In this document: piece after piece, positions 46,060-51,830 of the stretch
Layout of the letters: every line of letters begins with the position of its first letter
How positions within the stretch are numbered: position 1 is the first letter of the stretch
DNA from: Methanohalophilus sp. RSK
GTDB lineage: Archaea; Halobacteriota; Methanosarcinia; Methanosarcinales; Methanosarcinaceae
Assembly: GCF_003722075.1 (NCBI RefSeq)
Contig: NZ_RDSK01000003.1
Coordinates: 1 to 51,830, forward strand
Direction of reading: 5' to 3'
DNA length: 51,830 bases
Notes under the pieces: model-generated
What the model saw: the letters and a program-made list of their open reading frames with translations, nothing else
Databases searched by the model: none
Told to the model about the DNA's origin: nothing
Made by a program: the position numbers and the translations under genes

Positions 46060-47229
46060 ATGTTCGAATTCAGGATTGCCCGCAGGCATATCGCTTCAAA
46101 ACAGCGCAATACATTCTTTTCCATTCTTGCTGTAGCCCTTGCTGTAGTGGTAATTGTAGTCCTGATGTCCCTTATGACCGGGTTTACCGATGAACTGATA
46201 GAAAAAACAGTGGAAAACTCTCCTCATATAGTGGTGTATCCTGCAGAGGAAAAGGATGCAGGTATACATCTCTACGATTATTATAAATCTGTAATCGAAA
46301 GCAACCCCACAGTTATCGCTTCCTCTGCATACCTTGAAAAACAGGCCGTGATTACATACCGGGATAATTCCGCAGGGATCAACATATTCGGAGTGGATCC
46401 TCCGGATGAAAATAAAGTGATGCACCTTAAACCCGATATCGTAGAGGGAAATTATGAGGATCTTTCCAGAGGTGGCAAAGGTATCCTTATAGGGGATGAC
46501 CTGGCCGATGATCTGAAAACAAGACCTGGTGAGTGGGTACAGATAACCTCCCCTCAAGCAGGCGAGCTTTCCCTGAAAGTTATAGGGATTTTTGACAGTG
46601 GCACCGGCCGGGACAAAAGTGTTGCCTATGCAAGACTGGAAACCCTGCAGGATTTTTATGATGAGAAGGGAACAATCACTGCAATATCCATGCGTGTCAC
46701 AGATCCCTATAATGCAGAGACAACCGCTTTAGAAATTGAAAGAGAAACAGGTCTAAAGGCTGATAGTTGGATTGAGATCAACAGTCAGCTCCTGGATTTA
46801 CTCAATACCCAGAAGATGGTTGTGTGGCTTTACTATATCCTGATCTATATTACCGCCGGATTTGGTATTGCCAATACACTGATCAATATTGTCATGGACA
46901 AGAAAAGTGAGATCGGAATGCTCATGGCAATGGGTACTTCCAGAAAAAGCATCACTAAAATATTCCTGATAGAATCCACAATCCTGGGCGCTTTCGGCCT
47001 CCTGCTGGGTCTTGTACTGGGATATTTTACAGCGGTGGCAATTGGATCCTACGAAATAGAATTGCCTGCCGAAATGTATCTGGGGCTTACACGTATGCCC
47101 ATGAAGATTGAGGCAATGAATTTTATTTATGCCGCCATCTTTGCTTTTATAATAAATATGATCGCCGGAGTATATCCGGCAAGAAAGGCATCAAAACTGG
47201 ATCCCGTGGAAGCCATAGAAAGTATATGA
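46060..47229 (+). CDS. FtsX/LolCE-type ABC transporter permease
   Basis: A 389-residue permease of the MacB/LolE fold. A first membrane segment (SILAVALAVVVIVVLMSLM) follows a short cytoplasmic N-terminus with the RRHIASKQRN motif. A large extracytoplasmic MacB-PCD domain spans about 45-240. Three membrane segments follow, and the end reads YPARKASKLDPVEAIESI, typical of FtsX permeases. It is likely the partner of the LolD-type ATPase 2.3 kb upstream, although enolase lies between. Its stop is one base from that of the convergent polymerase gene. Confidence 0.88.
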   Translation: MFEFRIARRHIASKQRNTFFSILAVALAVVVIVVLMSLMTGFTDELIEKTVENSPHIVVYPAEEKDAGIHLYDYYKSVIESNPTVIASSAYLEKQAVITYRDNSAGINIFGVDPPDENKVMHLKPDIVEGNYEDLSRGGKGILIGDDLADDLKTRPGEWVQITSPQAGELSLKVIGIFDSGTGRDKSVAYARLETLQDFYDEKGTITAISMRVTDPYNAETTALEIERETGLKADSWIEINSQLLDLLNTQKMVVWLYYILIYITAGFGIANTLINIVMDKKSEIGMLMAMGTSRKSITKIFLIESTILGAFGLLLGLVLGYFTAVAIGSYEIELPAEMYLGLTRMPMKIEAMNFIYAAIFAFIINMIAGVYPARKASKLDPVEAIESI

Positions 47230-47230
47230 T

Positions 47231-49987
47231 TCAGAAATCAAGTAGGGAACTCTGGTTGCCGCTTTCTGGAAGTTTTTCTTTTTCAGGTTCTCTTACTTCG
47301 GCATTCATCTGACACCCGTTGTCAGCAGGTTTGGATTTCGCAAAATCAAAAAGCCCCTTTTGCCTGGAGTCATGATCCAGGGTCGCTATATTCACACCAA
47401 ATACTGAAAGGATGCGTTCCACCGGTGGAAGGAGCTGTTTCTGGATATAGTAATCAACATCCAGGGCTATGTTGTGCTGCCTGACATACTCAGGGTCTTC
47501 CGCACGGTTTACAAAAAGGTCCTTGCCCGCAACTATCACAAAGGGAATTCTCTCTCCGATGGAAGGACGCATGCCGGTACGCTGTTCTATCTTTTCCACC
47601 ACGGTGAGATGGGGTTGTTTGTTCTTGTAGCTTGAAGGACTCTTGGAAAAAGTCTTTGTCAGTACCAGATCATCAATAATATCAGAATCCCGGGTGACAT
47701 CCAGATTGCGCACCCTGTCCACAGTGGTTTTCACATGTTCCACTGCCTTTTCCACATTACCTTCTTTCAGGACATATTCCAGTACCCGGTTTAGCATATT
47801 GGATGTCAGCTCACACCAGTCACGCCTGACGGTTTCCAGGCCCTTGACCTTGATCTTATCCTTCCAGCCGTCTTCCGCAGGTTCAAACAGCCATTGAGCA
47901 TAGCGTTTCTTTGCTACAAGCAGGACACGCCTGGCGGTAGCTTCGAACTCAAGTTCCATGGGATCGGGCAGGGATGCGGTTACAAGGGAAGCAACTTTGC
48001 TGCCCACCCGGGCAGATTCTTCCAAAGTCAAGTCATCAGGAGATATTTCCCTGTTATCCCTATCCATACAGTGCACAAAAACACTGTCCGTATCCCCGTA
48101 AACAATGGAAAGGTTTACTTTTTTGTCATCAGGTCCAATTTCACCTGCTTCATCCCTGAAATAGACCTCGTCATTCCTGAGCACCACGCTGCCTATCTGG
48201 CTGCAGACAATCTCCTCGGTGCGGGCGATGTTTTCCCTGCCAATACCTGTTACTGAGCCGGCCATTCCCAGACTGTACAGACGGGCCCGGGCATAGCCGG
48301 AATAGCCATAAAAACTATTGAGCAGGATTTTCAGGGCAAGCTGGGTGGCATCCAGAACACGGTGTTGATTTTCATCCCGGGTCTTTTTCATTATTTGTTT
48401 GGTCTCACTGCGCCTTCTCAAAAGATCCTCGAGTACCGAGGGTACGATGCCTTTGTATAGATGGGGTTTGACAAATTTATCCCCGGTAGGAGAGATTATA
48501 AGGTCATCTGCTTCAAGATTGCTGTTTTGCACAACGGTGGTATAGCAGAGATTATGGGCCATTATAATGGTGGGATAAAGGGACTTATAGTCCAGCACAA
48601 GCACGTTTTCATGTAACCCTTTATGAGGCTCAAGGACTGCCCCCCCTTTGAGGTTCTCATTCAGCTTCCGTCTTTGCTGGGATGTATGTTCATCGGGTTT
48701 GGATGACATGACCCTGTTCTGCTTGCCATATTCACTCAGGAGGAGCTGTTCGACCATATTGGTCTGGCCTCCGCTTATCACATCCTGAAGCAGAGTGCCG
48801 CTTACCTGGGATACCGCTATATGTTTATCAAGTAATTTTAGGTGCAGAAGCAGTTCAAGGGCAAGCTCGGAGTCACGTCTGGCGTAATTGATAAACTCAT
48901 AGAGTTTGGTACCGTTGTCTTCCCAGTACTCTTCCATGTCCTGAGGGGAAACATCCAGTTTTTCCTTGTCGAGCAATTCATGGGAGACATTCCTGAGGGT
49001 ATAACGTTTCAGGCTGAATTCCTGCCTGATCAGGGGCAACACATCGACAACAGCCCTGCCGGTGATATCAACCATGGTGCGAATGCCGATTTTCCTGTAA
49101 CCCAGGCTCCTGCCGTCCCTGCCTACATCGGATTTGATCCTGTGGCCATTTTTGTTGAGAATGGATACACGATCGGTTATATAGGGAATATCAAAATCAT
49201 TGCTGTTATAGCCGGTAACCACGTCGGGATCGAATTCCCTGAATATCTCAAAAAACCGCGACAACATGGAAGCTTCATCCTGGCAGGCTTCCACATCTGC
49301 GTCCACGCCATCAGCAGGTTTGGCTATCAGGACTATGGTGTCTTTGCCCTGATAGGCCGGTGCAAAGGAGATACTGATCATTATCACGGGAGAGGTTTCA
49401 GGAGTGGGCATATTGCCATCCACTGGTAAACACTCGATGTCAAACGCCAGGTGCCTCAGGGGTGCAGGTTCCTTTCTTTCAAATTCTTCCACGTCCCCAC
49501 TGCTGCAGGTTATATTGCAGAGGGGAAGGTCCTGCACGGCACTTTGGGGGGTCAACCGCATCCAGCCCATCCCATGCAGGCCCCTGTCAATCAGAAAGCG
49601 GTTCCTGAATAGGATGTCTGCCTCGTAGATCTCTTTTACAGCAGGCATGGCGGCTATATCATCCCTGATCTCCGGCACGTTACCCGGATCATGGGTAATT
49701 ATCTTTAACATGCGGATGGGTGTGGTCTGGTAACCTACCGGTTCAAATTTCTCAACCTCTTCAATGGCCTTTACCTGTTCGAACTTTTGCTTTATATCAG
49801 CTGCAACCTGTTCCAGGTCTGTATTACAATTTACATAAAAATAAGGTTCAAAGCCGGGTACCTGACAGCATATACTTTTACCTTCTGAGGAACGCCCAAA
49901 CAGGCGGATTACAGGAGAGTTGTCCTGTCTGAAGTAGTCGGCATCTATTAGCTGGAATTCTAACTGGTCAGGTAGGTTTTTGGTCAT
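47231..49987 (-). CDS. polB: Family-B replicative DNA polymerase
   Basis: A 918-residue PolB. The 3'-5' exonuclease motifs are LAFDIECLP, VTGYNSNDFDIPY and YARRDSEL. The polymerase motifs are DYKSLYPTIIMAHN (A), LKILLNSFYGYSG (B) and VYGDTDSVFVH (C), with KKRYAQWLF after C. A PIP box for PCNA binding (QKGLFDFAK) lies near the C-terminus, and the protein ends in SSLLDF, a second PIP-like motif. I start at ATG 49987; a GTG three codons earlier has no ribosome-binding site. No intein is present. Confidence 0.95.
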   Translation of the reverse strand: MTKNLPDQLEFQLIDADYFRQDNSPVIRLFGRSSEGKSICCQVPGFEPYFYVNCNTDLEQVAADIKQKFEQVKAIEEVEKFEPVGYQTTPIRMLKIITHDPGNVPEIRDDIAAMPAVKEIYEADILFRNRFLIDRGLHGMGWMRLTPQSAVQDLPLCNITCSSGDVEEFERKEPAPLRHLAFDIECLPVDGNMPTPETSPVIMISISFAPAYQGKDTIVLIAKPADGVDADVEACQDEASMLSRFFEIFREFDPDVVTGYNSNDFDIPYITDRVSILNKNGHRIKSDVGRDGRSLGYRKIGIRTMVDITGRAVVDVLPLIRQEFSLKRYTLRNVSHELLDKEKLDVSPQDMEEYWEDNGTKLYEFINYARRDSELALELLLHLKLLDKHIAVSQVSGTLLQDVISGGQTNMVEQLLLSEYGKQNRVMSSKPDEHTSQQRRKLNENLKGGAVLEPHKGLHENVLVLDYKSLYPTIIMAHNLCYTTVVQNSNLEADDLIISPTGDKFVKPHLYKGIVPSVLEDLLRRRSETKQIMKKTRDENQHRVLDATQLALKILLNSFYGYSGYARARLYSLGMAGSVTGIGRENIARTEEIVCSQIGSVVLRNDEVYFRDEAGEIGPDDKKVNLSIVYGDTDSVFVHCMDRDNREISPDDLTLEESARVGSKVASLVTASLPDPMELEFEATARRVLLVAKKRYAQWLFEPAEDGWKDKIKVKGLETVRRDWCELTSNMLNRVLEYVLKEGNVEKAVEHVKTTVDRVRNLDVTRDSDIIDDLVLTKTFSKSPSSYKNKQPHLTVVEKIEQRTGMRPSIGERIPFVIVAGKDLFVNRAEDPEYVRQHNIALDVDYYIQKQLLPPVERILSVFGVNIATLDHDSRQKGLFDFAKSKPADNGCQMNAEVREPEKEKLPESGNQSSLLDF

Positions 49988-49996
49988 GGTTTTCAC

Positions 49997-50387
49997 TGTG
50001 AAAGATGATTGATTATGGGTATGCAGTATGAGATTTCTTATTTATAACTTAACCCCTGTGACATATCTACAAAAACCAAAGTGTAGGGAATTCCTGCCAA
50101 ACAATAACCGGTAACAAAAGAGCAAAGAAAATATTTTAAGATTACACCGCCAAATCACTTTTTGAACTGCGATGGAAAACCGCAACCACAGTCGAATATG
50201 ATTTGTTTTTCAGTAGCCTTTGCATGCTCTTCTTTTGTCATGGTTGCATTGCTGTGCACCAGTAAACTGCAAGGTCCTAAAGAAAGGGCGGTGTTTCAGA
50301 TTGTATTGAAACGCCACGCTCATATGCTTCTAATAATCTCCATAAGCATTCAAAATATGCTTTAGAGACCCTACGTTGATGCTACGA
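49997..50387. other. Gene-free interval between polB and the katG remnant
   Basis: Nothing firm is coded here. The first 130 bases are AT-rich and must hold the polB promoter. A 28-codon frame on the - strand (50155-50241, MTKEEHAKATEKQIIF then CGCGFP) looks protein-like but has no ribosome-binding site. A hairpin that could end katG transcription lies at 50287-50315. Confidence 0.5.
50287..50315 (-). terminator. Hairpin downstream of the katG remnant
   Basis: On the - strand GGCGTTTCA pairs with TGAAACACCGCC, with a small bulge, around an 8-base loop, and is followed by CTTTCTTT. It lies 73 bases after the katG stop, a plausible terminator of the ancestral gene. Confidence 0.45.
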
Positions 50388-51601
<1,214 letters not shown>

Positions 51602-51729
51602 TGAGTCAGCAGCGATGCATAGTTCCCAAAGGCTCTCGCACTTTAGTACAATATACAACGCTGGCAGGCTTATCTTCTGTGTTCGGGATGGGTACAGGAG
51701 TTGCCCTGCCGCTATGGCCGCTGTCCTCA
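51602..51729 (-). rRNA. 5S ribosomal RNA
   Basis: On the - strand the sequence has the archaeal 5S core: GCGGCCATAGCGGCAGGG near the 5' end, then CCCATCCCGAACACAGAAG (loop B/C region), ending in GCATCGCTGCTGACTC. The ends TTGAG and CTCAA can pair to close helix I. Boundaries are good to a few bases. It lies 20 bases downstream of tRNA-Cys; no 16S or 23S is inside the window. Confidence 0.9.
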
Positions 51730-51749
51730 ACTTATATGAGATGGATGAA

Positions 51750-51821
51750 AGCCAAGGCCCGGATTCGAACCGGGATGGAATCGCTCTGCAGGCGATTGCG
51801 TAGCCGCTCCGCCACCTTGGC
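51750..51821 (-). tRNA. tRNA-Cys (GCA)
   Basis: A complete 72-base cloverleaf on the - strand. The acceptor stem GCCAAGG pairs with CCTTGGC, and the anticodon stem ATCGC/GCGAT encloses loop CTGCAGA with anticodon GCA. The T arm is CCCGGTTCGAATCCGGG. The discriminator base is U73, the known identity element of tRNA-Cys. No intron; CCA is not encoded. Confidence 0.95.
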
Positions 51822-51830
51822 ACTTTTACG

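Noticed and set aside
50155-50259. Small - strand frame encoding MTKEEHAKATEKQIIF...CGCGFPSQFKK
   Set aside because: The sequence looks protein-like, but there is no ribosome-binding site and no family I recognise; it follows the katG remnant and may itself be a remnant. Mentioned only in the interval entry.
50162-50365. 67-residue + strand frame between polB and katG
   Set aside because: It overlaps the terminator-like hairpin, has no ribosome-binding site, and its composition looks like antisense of AT-rich DNA.

Overview
The window reads as a chromosomal segment of a methylotrophic, probably halophilic methanogenic archaeon of the Methanosarcinaceae; Methanohalophilus or a close relative is my best guess. 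The basis is gene content: component A2 of methyl-coenzyme M reductase activation (AtwA), methanogenesis marker 14, the methanofuran enzyme MfnB, NrpR, archaeosine synthase, archaeal ether-lipid enzymes (GGGP synthase, DGGGP synthase, a Tes-like radical SAM protein), Cdc48, L40e and family-B DNA polymerase. Starts often have GGAGG or GGTGA ribosome-binding sites and TATA boxes; many proteins are acidic. All intact CDSs I call end in TAA or TGA and none in TAG, as expected where UAG is decoded as pyrrolysine.

Layout. 1-5.1 kb: a leader region, then leuA (apparent homopolymer frameshift near its start), tatD, a metallo-beta-lactamase-fold hydrolase and a YgiQ-type radical SAM protein, all on +. 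5.2-6.7 kb: a response-regulator/PAS/histidine-kinase hybrid. 6.7-9.1 kb (-): a GlcD/GlcF-type D-2-hydroxyacid oxidoreductase pair. 9.2-12.7 kb: arcS, a RimI-like acetyltransferase, a UPF0058 protein and a polyprenol/diacylglycerol kinase-like membrane protein. 12.8-14.5 kb: leuD and leuB, ending in a clear hairpin terminator. 14.6-17.0 kb: a Tes-like protein convergent with nrpR, which has a palindrome in its promoter. 17.1-25.1 kb (-): UbiB-like kinase with a phasin-like protein, rpl40e-GGGPS-atwA, and gatCAB.

25.2-28.9 kb is the least familiar part: a YHS-ferredoxin-FrhB fusion divergent from an unassigned radical SAM protein, a small membrane protein, and a zinc-ribbon/Mrr-nuclease pair in which the nuclease has an in-frame TAG followed by 78 more coherent codons. 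29.1-33.3 kb: thioredoxin, marker 14, DUF166, a 42-residue zinc ribbon, thymidylate kinase, a small unknown protein and a HisA-like protein. 33.4-40.6 kb: mfnB, a Cdc48 paralogue whose second Walker B has Gln for Glu, HARP (protein-only RNase P), DGGGP synthase, and nadA-nadX divergent from nadC. 40.7-44.2 kb: a four-gene run of secreted/anchored repeat protein, tubulin/FtsZ-superfamily GTPase, ABC ATPase and PPC-domain protein. 44.2-50.0 kb: a winged-helix regulator, enolase, an FtsX/LolE-type permease and family-B DNA polymerase. 50.0-51.8 kb: a wrecked katG pseudogene, AT-rich non-coding DNA, 5S rRNA and tRNA-Cys on the - strand.

Themes: leucine biosynthesis (leuA, leuD, leuB), archaeal membrane-lipid assembly (GGGPS, DGGGPS, Tes-like, polyprenol kinase), NAD synthesis, amidation of Asp/Glu-tRNA, and methanogenesis cofactors. 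The best candidates for new biology are the UAG-containing nuclease, the tubulin-like/ABC/anchored-protein operon, the Cdc48 Walker B substitution and the YHS-FrhB/radical SAM pair.
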